Shown: positions 26,201-37,070, counted from the first letter of the stretch. The stretch is DNA of 64,000 nucleotides from Manduca sexta (GCF_014839805.1 NC_051131.1:2344913-2408912); one strand, 5' to 3'. Program-made: numbers and translations. The notes: generated by a model from the letters alone, not told the origin.

Positions 26201-27845
26201 AATTGTTCTGGAATTATTCGTGTTTGTGGTCACTAACATTAAGTGATTCTTGGTAATCTACTGGCTAGTTTGCCAGCCTATTCTATAAAAAGTCGCTCGT
26301 ACTGTGGTACTTCCTATAAAGCACGTATAATCATGTTAACGAATCAGCATAAGGATATAAATCTACGTAAAAAAAATAAATAAATAAAAGCAATTTTCCA
26401 CAAACACTACAATTTTATCAGATATATTTCATGTAAATTATCATATACGGAACAAAGAGAAGTCTAATAAACAAATCGAGTTTGTGTAACAAAGCGAAGG
26501 AAACTCGTGAGTATTCTTTGTGTTTACCGAGAGTAGGTAACACATTTGTATTACTTTTATAATATTACAATGTTTGTATATTACCGTACATGACTTTTAC
26601 TAACTTTTAAAGTTAGTTGATTAAATGTTATAATATTGAAGTTGTGAATAGCGTAATACAGTAGGGCACACTAATATAAACATTCAAATTACCAACGATT
26701 CTAGCTCTGATTCTTAGTTGAAATATATATTTGACGGTGCTTCTCATGACAGTCAACGTCAAGAGTGACACCGTCAGTCACTCTAGCGGAGCGTCGTGTC
26801 GACGGTAGCGGGGCCGACTATCTTTACTTGATTTTTGTTGGTACGGAACGGCCAGCGCACCACGTTTGCGATGAATCGCTACAAAACGTGTTAATCAGTG
26901 TATCAGTGTTATAATGAGTTCAGATGAAGGCCCTCCTGCGCTTCCATATTATAATAAATATAGTACATGAGAAAATATGTATCTGGTGTTCTCACGACTA
27001 AAACTTAGTATTGACACTTCCAAGAGCGAGTCTATACCCGTATTGAGTGTAAATTCCTATCGCAACTCACACTCATACGATTGCCTATAGCGGAAACCGA
27101 TTCTAGGATCACCGCCTTAATAGCATTGTCGCTAAACAATGAAAGGAAATGGTCTCGCTCGCGCAGTTGTTTGGTCCTACATAGCTGGCCACCTTTTAAC
27201 ATATTTCTAGTTTACAAATTCATTTATCATGAATATGACTTACATGGATCATAACAATTCGATAAGAAAAAAATATCAAGAATATCTTATTTGCAAAATA
27301 TATTGTAATAATATTATATTAATTCATTAATTCTAATCTGACAATTCACGGAACAGAGCTTATTAAAAAGTAGACAGAGATCTACTTATTTCTATACTTT
27401 GATATTTTATTCTCAGAATATTTTATTGGAATTATCAGCATGGATTAGCAGGCACAAAGGACGAAGACAATATTTTAAATTATATATTGCACGATTTTAA
27501 GAACGTAACTAATATTTGAAAACTCTGCAAACCCTATCGAATGCGTGTTACTTTGATGTTCGCTTTCAGACTGCAAAAGATGGAAAAAAATTCTCATATT
27601 TTACTTTGGGAATATTTTGATATTCCTATGATCGAATTTATAGATTGAATTTACATGAGAAGTCAGCTGTGAGCGTCTTCTCGATTACCAAATAGGTTTC
27701 TACTTCGTGCAATATTGGATACACTTTTTGCTCTCGTGCAAAAGTATATGAAACGTATCTCTCGTTAATCTGTATAAGCATTTCTAGATGAGAGTTCAAG
27801 CTATTTTTTGATCCACACAATTATTTATTTACTGTTGGTAGTAAG
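20253..27845. other. Upstream/intronic region of AstC-R, no coding feature
   Basis: If the acceptor at 20253/20254 is real, the adjoining part of this region is a first intron of AstC-R. I see no protein-coding exon. A (GA)n run lies at 21667-21680 and an ATGG repeat at 22957-22972. A CpG-rich patch at 26733-26945 contrasts with the AT-rich surroundings. Other donor-like GTAAGT strings occur (for example minus strand 22078-22083) but cannot be tied to the gene. Confidence 0.45.
26733..26945 (+). promoter_or_regulatory. CpG-rich patch, possible promoter or 5' end of a mobile element
   Basis: In an otherwise AT-rich 7 kb this stretch is rich in CpG. It contains an 8-bp-stem inverted repeat (AGAGTGAC at 26762-26769, GTCACTCT at 26777-26784), two TCAGTGT motifs resembling the arthropod initiator near 26895-26909, and an ATG at 26914 opening an 18-codon frame that begins MSSDEGPPALP. 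It may be a first exon or the 5' end of a LINE; neither is proved. Confidence 0.3.
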
Positions 27846-27985
27846 TTGACTGGCAAACGCAGCTTTGGACTTCGGCATGCAAGGTGGACAGACCACATGG
27901 TATAGGTCGCAGGAGAACGTTGGATGCAAGCCGCTTTCAACAGGTCCGTCTGGAAATTATATTGGCCTATGTGGTTGTTGATGAT
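27846..27985 (+). mobile_element. LINE 3' end fragment, decayed
   Basis: The plus-strand frame reads RWTDHMV, a stop, VAGERWMQAAFNRSVW, and ends near a TGATGATGA run. It matches the same ORF2 C-terminus as 17028-17170 but has an internal stop and a degraded GEAYVQQW motif, so it is an older, dead copy. Confidence 0.65.
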
Positions 27986-28284
27986 GAATAAGTTAGTTAG
28001 GTATTGAAAACACTTACAAAATTTATATATTAGAACTTATGGAACATAATAAAACAAATAATTGAACATAATAAATTATCTTAACTATAATTCTAAAAAA
28101 TAGTTTCATGTTATTATAAACTTTTACGGGTTTGTCAAACTGGTGATCTAGATCTGTATGTCGAGCGTGCATAATAATTAACGAATAAAAGGCTGATTAC
28201 CAATTCCTACGAATTAGTGGCCAGCGATGGAACAGTATAATAATATCACTCGGCTTAATACGTTATATAAAAGAAAGTTGTGTT
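27986..28284. other. Non-coding AT-rich stretch
   Basis: Nothing recognisable. Confidence 0.4.
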
Positions 28285-28555
28285 AGTTACACTATTTATA
28301 ACTTAAGAACGGCTGAACCGATGTGGCTGAAAATTGGTAGGGAGCTTAGAACAAGGAGACGGACATAAGATACTTTTTATTCTGTTCCCACGGGAAGGGG
28401 ACGTGACATACGATGTGGTATTACAAAACGAAATTTGGTATGGAGATAGTTTAAGACCCTGGGAAGGCTGTAGGCTACTATCCCGGGAAAATATATAGCT
28501 GGACTTTTATCCCGGAAAACACATTCACGCGGGGGAAACCGCGAGCAAAAGATAG
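28285..28555 (+). mobile_element. Old Helitron, 3' end with mutated CTAG
   Basis: The right end reads CACGCGGGGGAAACCGCGAGC then AAAAGATAG and T. It matches the hairpin plus CTAG end of the array-bearing Helitrons with the terminal CTAG changed to ATAG. Inside are CCCTGGGAAGG and ATCCCGGGAAAATAT segments shared with the Helitron at 40994-41344. The left boundary is approximate. Confidence 0.55.
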
Positions 28556-29999
28556 TTGTTTAATAAAAAACATTGTCCATAAATTTATAATTTGAATAAC
28601 AAAAGCTTCGAAAACTGTTGTAAGTTACAAAAAATACCCCATCTCCTGTGGGATAGCAGTAGTAGTAAGAAAAGGATTATTTGAAGCACCTCTATCTATT
28701 CTTCAGGGATCCAAACCCGTTATTAATTTTTGACTTTACGACGGAGCTTCATTATTTTTTTAGGTCGCTATCTTATAATAAAAATATCTTAAAAACCCTT
28801 TTGGCTATGGGCTGATAAATCATTTTTACGAGTTTCAACTGAGTTAAATTTAAGGAGGCAAGTTGATTGAGAGATAAGGTAACCGCAACCCGGCACAAAG
28901 TGTAAATCAGGCTGATTAGGGAGCCCAAAATTATTAGACTCTAAACGAGAAAGATTGCGTTTTCGTGAGTCAGTGCCAAAAGGAGTTCCAAGGGTGATAT
29001 TTGAATTTTGATTAATGGCCCCTTTTATCTTCAGTAATGTTATAAAATTTGTGTTTGTTTGTTCATTTAATCCCTAGATTACTGAATCGAATATAAAATT
29101 CGTTCGCTAATATAAAATTATTCTGTTGGCATAACGGGCTACGGATTAATTCAAAACCTGTTATTTATATATTGATTTAATTGCTATCCGTTGCAGACCT
29201 CGATCAAAAGCAATTTTTATAATGTAAGGAAGAATACAGTTTACTCATATAGAGTGTCACGGTCACACCTAATCATTTTACAGCACATAGACAAGGCGAG
29301 CAAACCGCCAATCGTAAGCGTTGTGACTGCCCAATAACAATCTGTCATCTAATCTTTGAACAATCTGTAATATGGTAGAATTTAGATCAAAATATTATAG
29401 TGGGTAAAAGTATCTAAATACGATACGAAGTTATGAATGAGTGTCCCTCAACAACAACTGTCGTTTAATTGACCCCTTGCTGCGTTTAATAGCACAATTA
29501 ATAAACGTTATTGTAACAAAAACATTATTTATTATGACAACAATAAAACATACCACACACTTGTACTTGTATACTATTTTGCTGAAGAGAATGTAATATC
29601 AATTTAATACCAAAGTGTATGCTTGAATTGGAAACATCTTACTAAATAAATATTTCCATATACTAACATTATTTATCGCATAGGTCTACCTCTTCCCTAA
29701 ATTGAAGAGCGTGGAATTGCCGTCGGGTGAAAATTCTGATGTCGCAGCGAACATCACATAAATCGTAAAGGGCACGCGTCGTATTTGGCACAACGTCCTA
29801 GAAGTTAGGACACGCGTGAACACCTATAAACGAAACGTTACATTTAATTATATGTACTGGCTTTCACCTCAATTCGGATTCCGCGAATTGTAAACTCCTA
29901 ATGTCGGAGTTTATTGTTACCTCGTAACCTACAAAATGACCGAATGGATGTTGGCTTCTCAGTCTATTACAAAATAAATCAATATATTTGTAAGGAACT
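28556..29999. other. Non-coding stretch
   Basis: No gene or repeat identified with confidence. Confidence 0.4.
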
Positions 30000-30010
30000 G
30001 ATGCGTTTAA

Positions 30011-30219
30011 TAATATCAGCCCTGTATTATATACTTGCCCACTGCTGAGCACGGGCCTCCTCTACTACTGAGAGGGATTAGGCCTTAGTCCACCACGCTG
30101 GCCTAGTGCGGATTGGTAGACTTCACACACTTTCGAATTTCCTACAGAGAACTTCTCAGATGTGCAGGTTTCCTCACGATGTTTTCCTTCACCGTTAAAG
30201 CGAACGATAAATTCACAAA
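30011..30219 (-). mobile_element. SINE family B, 5'-truncated, with 11-bp target duplication
   Basis: The body and triplet tail of family B are present, including CACTGCTGAGCACGGGCCTC and GATGTTTTCCTTCACCGTTA, but the tRNA head is absent. The direct repeat GATGCGTTTAA flanks it exactly at 30000-30010 and 30220-30230. This shows that the truncation happened on insertion and not by later deletion. Confidence 0.85.
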
Positions 30220-30280
30220 GATGCGTTTAACAAAGTTAGAAATTAAAAACTGATAATTGATAAATATTAATGATACTATT

Positions 30281-30510
30281 TTTTTTTATACTGACACTTC
30301 AAACTGCGCCACTGCACCTGATGGTAAGTGGAGCGGGGTTCAATAGAATATTCACTGACGATGTATGATTGCCCCTTTGCAGTCGACTCAATTATACCAG
30401 CCTGTTGTAACACTAACCAGATATACACAGGCTGATCCCAGAACATGACACTTACTTGGGTCACTATGGCGGGTTTTAACACTGTGTACGGTGGTCCCTA
30501 TTCGGCCGGA
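30281..30510. repeat. Dispersed repeat (family D)
   Basis: Contains CACCTGATGGTAAGTGGAG, CTTTGCAGTCGACTCAATTA and AGGCTGATCCCAGAACATGA. Related, more degraded pieces lie at 45942-46060 (CACCAGATGGTAGGTGCAG ... CCTGGAACATGACAC) and 49165-49245. Non-coding; element class not determined. Confidence 0.55.
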
Positions 30511-31024
30511 TATAAAATATATCCTACCATTAGCAAACTGTTGCAAATAAATAAAACGTACAAATTGTTATCCCATTTTATGCAGGTTAGTTTTACTGAT
30601 ACATATTTCAAATACTGAAAAGATAAAAATAATATGCTTAGCACATAATTACATCACGATATTCAATGATCAATTTTCTACATTATACAAATATTCTAAA
30701 TAAGATCCTGTTAATCAAATATCGGTTTTTATTTTGTTGTTCATTAGATAAGTTGTCACGTGGCCATTTAATTGAAGTAACTGGAGTAGCCTCCCGGGAG
30801 ATATCGTATGGCCTGTACCAAATCCATCAGATTGGGCCACTTCTCTCGAATTGCCTTCCAACAAATGTAATCGAATATTTATCTCTACCTTTACGGTCTG
30901 TTTTAAGACTATTGCTCACATAATAGTAACTTCTTCATAAATTTTCAATACATGTTAGATATTTCGTATGCGAAAGTTATTCTAGATAGTCTATTTTTGT
31001 TGTCAAGTCGCCAAGTGACATAGT

Positions 31025-31207
31025 AGTCAGTGTAACTACTGGACATAATATGACTTAACATCTCATGTTTCAGGATGGCGAGCGCAGTGGAATACCAAAC
31101 AGCTTTGTAATTCAAGGTGTTGGATGGTGTTTCTACTGTTTATGGGCGGTCGTATCTCTTACCATCAGGCGAACGGTAAACTCGTCTCATTATTCAAAGC
31201 AATAAAA
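31025..31207 (+). repeat. Dispersed repeat (family C), second copy
   Basis: Nearly the same as 4835-5028, including GCGAGCGCAGTGGAATACC and ACCATCAGGCGAACGGTAAA and an A-rich end. Differences are scattered single bases and one short indel. Confidence 0.7.
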
Positions 31208-31498
31208 AACTGTGTTGGCCTGGGAAATTCCAATTTATAAAGTATAATAGTGTAATAACTGGTTGTTATGAGAATTAGGGCCTGACAAGTTTTAAGTCAA
31301 TTTTATTTGAAGCTTATCCTATTAAACAACTATTGTAGATGGTATTTATTTTAATACCATTTATTTGGGAGTATAAATTAGAATGATACTTTTGTGTTTG
31401 GTCGGCTAATACATTTATGTGTCGAATAGCATTTACTCAGAACTTGTGAAGTTGGCACATAATGTTTAATATCTCATGATAAGGGTTTTAATATTACA

Positions 31499-31522
31499 TA
31501 TCGACCTATCCGAAGAATAAAG
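31499..31522 (+). repeat. Left terminal inverted repeat
   Basis: Sequence TATCGACCTATCCGAAGAAT followed by AAAG. It matches the reverse complement of 34766-34789 at 23 of 24 positions. The match ends sharply on the outer side. Confidence 0.6.
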
Positions 31523-32277
31523 TTACTTCTGCAAAAACTCAACTTTACAGGAGAGCGATTTAAAGATTGTCATCAACAATTTTTGATATAATATTTTTCT
31601 TATTGGTACTAGGAAATTGATTCTTTTACCAAACTTGTAAAACATTATTTTGCATTGATTTTCAGCAAAACATTAAATTTTAAACCTGTATTTTGGATTT
31701 TAGGAGGTTCTATGTGCATGAGTAACTATTTTTTACGGAAGTGTCTAGGGCGTATAAACATCTGTAGCCTTATTTCTGGGAGAAGCGATAGTAACATGGA
31801 AACATGTAACTTTGTTCTGTGTAGATACTGATTGCTTAGCTAAAGTTTTACAGTTTTATGTGACAAAAGGTTAAGCATTTATCGAATAAAAGGTGTTTTT
31901 CAAAGTATACAAATTTATAAAAAAATAAACAACTTCATATTTATATATTGGTACTCAAATAACTTCTCGTTTTGAAAAAAAAAAACAAAGAACAAGTGAA
32001 GTCTTTGACAAATTATTATGGTACTTTCAAAAGTCCGTTGACATAATAACACAATAGTTATACTCCTTATTGATAGTCACGTAAAACATAATAAAATTAT
32101 AAAAATATTAACCACTTTATTGGTGCATAAGCTTGCATACTTAAACTATTATAGGCCATAGCTAAATCGTGTTTTCACATACTTCTCAAGTTAAGTGTAT
32201 TAATATAATTTCAACAACGCAATCATTACCTCTACATAGAAAAAAATATTACACTATACTAAATAACTATAATAATA

Positions 32278-32523
32278 CTAAATGATCCGAGAGACGTTAT
32301 CCCGTTTTAATTATGAATTTGCAGAGCGCATTCTGTCAATCGCTGAAATAAACGTTTCCTAAATTTTCTTACGTTCCGCTCAACTTCCTTAATTTTTTTT
32401 CCTAAGATCCTTCTTCAGACAATAACAAACACAACAAAAAAAAAATTTGTGAAATCAGTCCAGCCGTTCACGCGTGATGGCGTGACCAAGGGAAATAGGG
32501 ATTCATTTTTATATATATATAGA
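32278..32523 (-). mobile_element. Short non-autonomous Helitron, sister of 1628-1912
   Basis: On the minus strand it begins TCTATATATATATAAAAATG next to an A and ends CTAA-side as ...ATTTAG in plus order (CTAA at 32278-32281). This still fits the CTRR rule when read in the family alignment. The interior shares CCGTTCACGCGTGATG and GACGTT segments with 1628-1912. The 3' end is less certain than the 5' end. Confidence 0.55.
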
Positions 32524-32740
32524 TCATATTCATCAACATATTAAAGTTTTCATTCGATCAATGTTTAAGAACCAATAAGAACAAGAAAATACAAAAAAAA
32601 ATAATGTAATTAAATGTACTCTAGTTAAAAAATTAAATAATAAAAATAAATTACTCATATTCACTACCGCTCAAAATGTTATCATTATTACATAATTCTC
32701 TTTAATTAATACTGTCATTAATTGTCATATGAGGCTGCGA

Positions 32741-34446
32741 TCAGAAGCAGTCTTCGTATTGGGAAGGTATAATTCACCCATCAACTAAACTAATGAAATC
32801 TTTATATTCGTCTTTAGATAATTTATTTTGCTTTTTATACGCTATCTCTAAAGTTGGTTAGGAAGAAACGGCATTACGCCGTGTTTTTGAGTATAGCGAA
32901 ATAGTTTTTCAATTTCGCTATGTTCATATTATTCATACAATAACTTATTAAGCTCTGATATTTTCAGGTCAAAGAAATAATTTGATGTCATGTTTAGGAC
33001 TTTATAAGGATCTCCTCCACATTTAGCCTATTGAATAAACTGACGCCATTCGTCAAAATTGTAAATAGCTTTTTTTTCAGCTTCTTGTTCTATCGAGGCA
33101 TGCATATATACCGCTGTCTCCTTCGTTCTGCGTGTGGCCTTTTCAAGAAATCTATGTTTTATAGGCACGTAATTTTTTTTGGCACAGTAGATATAAAGAA
33201 AGAACACAAAACGGTTTCTGTTTTGCCCGCCGCAATTGTCCGACCAAAACCGAAATTCGTTAACACCTACTATAACATTTTGCTCTATGAATTCGAGCAA
33301 ACAACGACCTACTTCATTTGCACCTCTCTTAGCCTTTGTTTCGTCCTTTTTTCTCCCCATGTCAAAAATTGTGAATTTAAAACAAAACAGTTTATTTATA
33401 ATGAAATACGCTGACCTGGCCATGTGGACATGATAAGACTTTTTGGAAATCAAAAACAGCGATTGAAATTAAACCATTAGATTGAGTAGCGTCACGTTTG
33501 TCGAGATCTTTTAACCTACGAGCTTCATTTTTATCGCACAATTGATTGCAATTGATTCTCTGGACTCGGACACATGCTTCAGTTGGGCCGAAACATCTGT
33601 CCAAACCTTAGACATGGCTCGTTAAATATTTTCAGCCCCTTCTGGTAGGGGCAATGTCGTAAAATCTTGAAAATTGTCTACACTACCTCCTGAAACATAA
33701 ATAAATGAAGCATGAGACCAAACCACTGCCCGCTGATTGATCTGGCAAAGAATGACCATGCTGGTGATTCCCCTTTTAAGCCTTTTAATATTATAACCAT
33801 GGGGGCATAGTTGTAGCCTGCTTTCAGTGACGCACTACAATAAAATAATATTTTTAACAAGAACGGTAATTATTAATACAAAAAATATATAAATTATTTG
33901 ATTTTTCCGTAAAATTTACTTGAAAAAGGGTGTATCTAATTATATCGTCCCAAGAATAAAGCTACATATTTACACATAGACCACATGATATCCATCAAAC
34001 AAAGTTGTTTCTATAAGTAGACCTGATATTTTTTATGCAATTTCCGATGAATAAAGAAGTACGTTAATAAAAATCATAAATTTTATGACGTATTAAAATA
34101 TCTCAATTAATATTATACAAACGAAATCATTTTGTTTTTTTATTTATGATATATTTCTATATAAAAAGTCTATTTTCCGTAGAACAAAGTTCTATGTAAT
34201 TATGGGACCTTTTATTTTGACTATTTAGCTATACAAACATAGGCGATTAAAAAATATTATAAATAACTACATCAGAATAAGTAGATGCTATATAACTATC
34301 AATGTGCTTAAAGAAACATATATTTACTTACCTGGAATATCTAATTCTGCGTTATTTATTTTTGCGTTACCTGCTAAAGCATTATAATTTTCACTTGGTG
34401 ACTTTATTAAAAAGTTAATCATGCGTTGAGATCTCGTGCTTTTCAT
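32741..34446 (-). pseudogene. DUF7869-like family gene, multi-exon, broken
   Basis: Exon 1 (34446-34332) opens MKSTRSQRMINFLIKSP and ends in a strong donor (CCAG/GTAAGT). A 642-bp intron closes at TTTATGTTTCAG (33690), and exon 2 continues in the same frame for 22 codons to a stop at 33622-33624. Beyond this, family motifs appear in shifting frames: FDFQKVLSCPHGQVSVFHYK (about 33454-33395), then GRCLLEFIE, the signature WSDNCGGQNRNR, IKHRFLEK (33453-33028), FDEWRQFIQ, and finally KDEYKDFISLV and IIPSQYEDCF up to 32741. I recognise this as the C-terminal domain of uncharacterised insect proteins annotated DUF7869, present in many copies in moth and aphid genomes; its biochemical activity is not known to me. 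At least three frameshifts and several stops are present. Part of the usual segment after FLEK also seems to be deleted. Confidence 0.7.
33690..34331 (-). other. Predicted intron of the DUF7869-like pseudogene
   Basis: Donor GTAAGT at 34331-34326 and acceptor TTTATGTTTCAG ending at 33690, both on the minus strand. Exon 1 is 115 nt (phase 1), and exon 2 supplies two bases that restore the frame. The intron holds a TIR-like motif (33943-33961). Confidence 0.6.
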
Positions 34447-34497
34447 TTTAATAAGATATTTATGTTATTTTTATACATATAAAGTTACGAAATTTCA

Positions 34498-34620
34498 ACG
34501 TGGACGTGCGCACGCCGGTCTTTGCATAAAACATAGATACAACTGACGATGCAACCCCGCGCGGGGTGCGCTTGCACCGGTCCCGATAGCTACTTGTGAC
34601 GTTGCGGGGTTATTCTCTGG
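34498..34620 (-). promoter_or_regulatory. CpG-rich segment upstream of exon 1, possible promoter
   Basis: Lies 50-175 bp upstream of the predicted start codon at 34446 (minus strand) in AT-rich surroundings. It contains the perfect 14-bp palindrome ACCCCGCGCGGGGT (34554-34567), and inverted AACCCCGC (34553-34560) and GCGGGGTT (34604-34611). The position suggests the promoter of the DUF7869-like gene, but no TATA or initiator element is clear. Confidence 0.4.
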
Positions 34621-34765
34621 AGTAATAAAACTTATGTACCTTTATTCTTCTGTGATCTTCAAAACTATATAATATTTTGAAATTATGATTTTACTATAAA
34701 AAAATATAGGTCTAAATAGACATTAAAATGAAATAAAAACGATTTGGTTACATCATCATATATAC

Positions 34766-34789
34766 CTTTATTATTCGGATAGGTCGATA
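34766..34789 (-). repeat. Right terminal inverted repeat
   Basis: Inverted partner of 31499-31522, one mismatch in 24. Followed directly by TACA, the same four bases that precede the left repeat. Confidence 0.6.
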
Positions 34790-34974
34790 TACATAGGCTA
34801 CGTCTTTCTTCTCCGAAGAGTCAGACGCGCAATTAGTGCACTCAATTAAATATTATGTAGTTTTGTAGTTCAGTCATGGGTGTTCATTGATATCAGTTAT
34901 GGGCACTCATGGCGGTCATCATTAGGGGTGCAACTATTCTTTCTCCAGTAGTGTAAAATATTTAAAAAAACAAA

Positions 34975-35213
34975 CTCATATCACGCTTTTATCTCCGAAT
35001 GGGTAAGCAGAAGTGCACTAAGAGCACCCATTTTTTCCCCTAGTGTGTTTTGTCACATGATGTGATAGAAGGTGATCTTACCGCCGTATCGGGCACTAAA
35101 TACAGCCTCGATTTTGAGCACAAAGCCAAATATATTTTGCCCCATGTGTGATTCAAACCCGGGACTTTAGTCCAATTCGGACTGCGCACGCAATACAACT
35201 ACGCCACGTATAA
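34975..35213 (-). mobile_element. SINE family A, strongly diverged
   Basis: On the plus strand the recognisable parts are CACGCTTTTATCTCCGAATG, AGAGCACCCATTTTTTCCCC, GATTCAAACCCGGGAC (B box complement) and CAATACAACTACGCCACG (A box complement). Divergence marks it as old. Confidence 0.65.
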
Positions 35214-35342
35214 AATTACTTTGTTACAAACACCTTACTAGAAATATGTTAATATACACAATGATTGTACAATCCTGATCTGTTTGCATTTCATTACAAA
35301 CAAAAGATTACATTGTTCGAGTCTGTTTGGCAACGGCTTTAT

Positions 35343-35352
35343 TGCGCATGCG
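35343..35352. promoter_or_regulatory. GCGCATGCGC palindrome (NRF-1/Ewg-type site)
   Basis: The perfect palindrome GCGCATGCGC is the consensus for the NRF-1 family (Ewg in insects). A single site without an adjacent gene is weak evidence of function. Confidence 0.2.
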
Positions 35353-35810
35353 CGAATGTTTAGAGTACCATCGCCAGTTTACACGAACTACTTTGAGAAT
35401 GATATTCCTCGAATTGAGTGGAAGATCTTCTGGAATGTTTGATGTTCATAATTAGATATTTTTGAAAATTGTGTCAGTCATCGTAAATGTTTGTTTACTG
35501 CTGTTTGGCGGCTGAACATTTTTTTTGGCTTTAGAACGGTAAAGTGACTTTACCTACTTGGTGGTAACTGAATTAAAGCTTAAATTGAAATATCGATCAG
35601 CAAGAGATAAAACATCTCTAGACAGCCGCCACAGTTATGCCTGCCTAACTCCATCACGCTTTACTGAATAAATCTATCCAAACGGGCTTTTGAATGCGAG
35701 AGACCAACTATGGTATTTCAGCTTATCAAACATAAATACATAATTTTCTCCTTTCAGTAATTCCTCTTTTTGTCGTTTAAGGCCGGTTGCGCATCCATAA
35801 TTCTTAACAC

Positions 35811-35935
35811 AAGACACACATCACGCCTTTATCCCTAAATACGTAGGCAGAGATACAACTAGAGCACCTATCAGCCTATCAGAATATCGAATTCCAGACT
35901 TCGGACTGATACTGAACAGACAAACTCAATATCAC
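35811..35935 (-). mobile_element. SINE family A fragment
   Basis: Body only: ATCACGCCTTTATCCCTAAA, ACTAGAGCACCTATCAGCC and GACTTCGGACTGATACTGAA on the plus strand. No tRNA head. Confidence 0.6.
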
Positions 35936-36798
35936 TATTCTTGTGTTACATTAAATGTATTTTCGATTTTCCTATCTACTTCTCAACAATGTTATATCAC
36001 CAAAACGCCCCATTTGCATTGAAACTTGGCATCACTCCGTTTTCTATGTGGTTAAAGTTAAATCTGATCTATTCAACTGCATTCATTATCTATATGGACC
36101 AAATTTTAATATCTGTTTGTTTATTGGAAATCCGTTTGTATTAGCCTACTACTATTCTTTCAGTACGTACTCGATTAAGCGTTGATCATGATTTGCTGCG
36201 GGATTTTAGATATAGGTAGTACAGGTTATAGATAATGATAGCATTTTGCTAGAAAACGATTTATAAAAAGACTCTTAATCTGTGAAGAATATACTAGTTA
36301 TGAAAACATATAAAAATATAGAATTTATAAAACAGGCCGATATGTGAAACTGTATGTTTTTTAGTCGGTCAAATAAATCCATTTTCTTAAGAGATCTAAG
36401 AGCCACGTACTAGTACACCGAGGTCATACTAAAATGGATTAACACATTCTTCCAGTTTAACGTGCGGTTCCACGTGCAACCACTAGTTTAAAGCACTTGA
36501 AGTGCATGTTACGAGTACTCGGTACGAAGTCGTGACATTCAGGTTCCATCGCGCTCCAGTTTCATCAAATCACATGGAATCACGACAGCACTTGGTTTTT
36601 TATACTTCTTTTATGGCCTCTAAAAGATATGGCAGATCTTTGTGCTTGCATGAATAAACTTATAAGTATAAAAAATGTTTTATGTCGCATGACTTAATTT
36701 ATTCATTAAGAGAGGTGTCGTTAATGCTACGTAGTCTTCATTGAATTATCACGAACTAAACTGGGCTAAGTAAATGCATAGAAATAGATTATGTGTCC
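35936..36798. other. Non-coding stretch
   Basis: No gene supported. Confidence 0.4.
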
Positions 36799-37070
36799 TA
36801 TGGGGCCGTTCAAGTATTATGTATGGTAATTTTTGAAGATTTTTGCCCCTCCACCCCCCTATGTAACGCGCCGTAACATTTTCCTGTACGCTCCCGCCCC
36901 TAGTTACGTAACTCTAAAGTGACATTTTTTTTCTAATGTTCAATATTATGTCATGCAAAGTGCCGGAAAGTCGCTAAAAACCTTTGTTATTGTTTTGAAA
37001 TAAAAAAAAAACAATGTTACATAACGCGTTGCATGTGAGCCCCCTCCCGCCCCTGTAACGAATCTGTCTG
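36799..37070. repeat. Dispersed C-rich repeat with internally repeated GTAACG motifs
   Basis: Contains GGGCCGTTCAAGTATTATGT, CCACCCCCCTATGTAACGCG, CCCCTAGTTACGTAACTC and, after an AT-rich spacer, CCCCTCCCGCCCCTGTAACG. The C-rich block followed by TGTAACG occurs three times. The opening string is one I associate with a widespread insect repeat; element class not determined. Confidence 0.4.

Larger units (their letters stand above)
31495..34793. mobile_element. Candidate DNA transposon: 24-bp TIRs, 4-bp TSD, carrying a DUF7869-like gene
   Basis: A 24-bp sequence beginning TATCGACCTATCCGAA at 31499-31522 recurs as an inverted copy at 34766-34789 with one mismatch. Immediately outside both copies is the same 4 bp, TACA (31495-31498 and 34790-34793). 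This is the layout of a cut-and-paste DNA transposon. The interior, 3.3 kb, includes a broken spliced gene of an insect multi-copy family (32741-34446, minus) and a CpG-rich patch in front of its first exon. A short Helitron (32278-32523) lies inside, as a later insertion would. Superfamily is not assigned: 4-bp target duplications are known for several groups. The link between gene and termini is inference. Confidence 0.5.
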
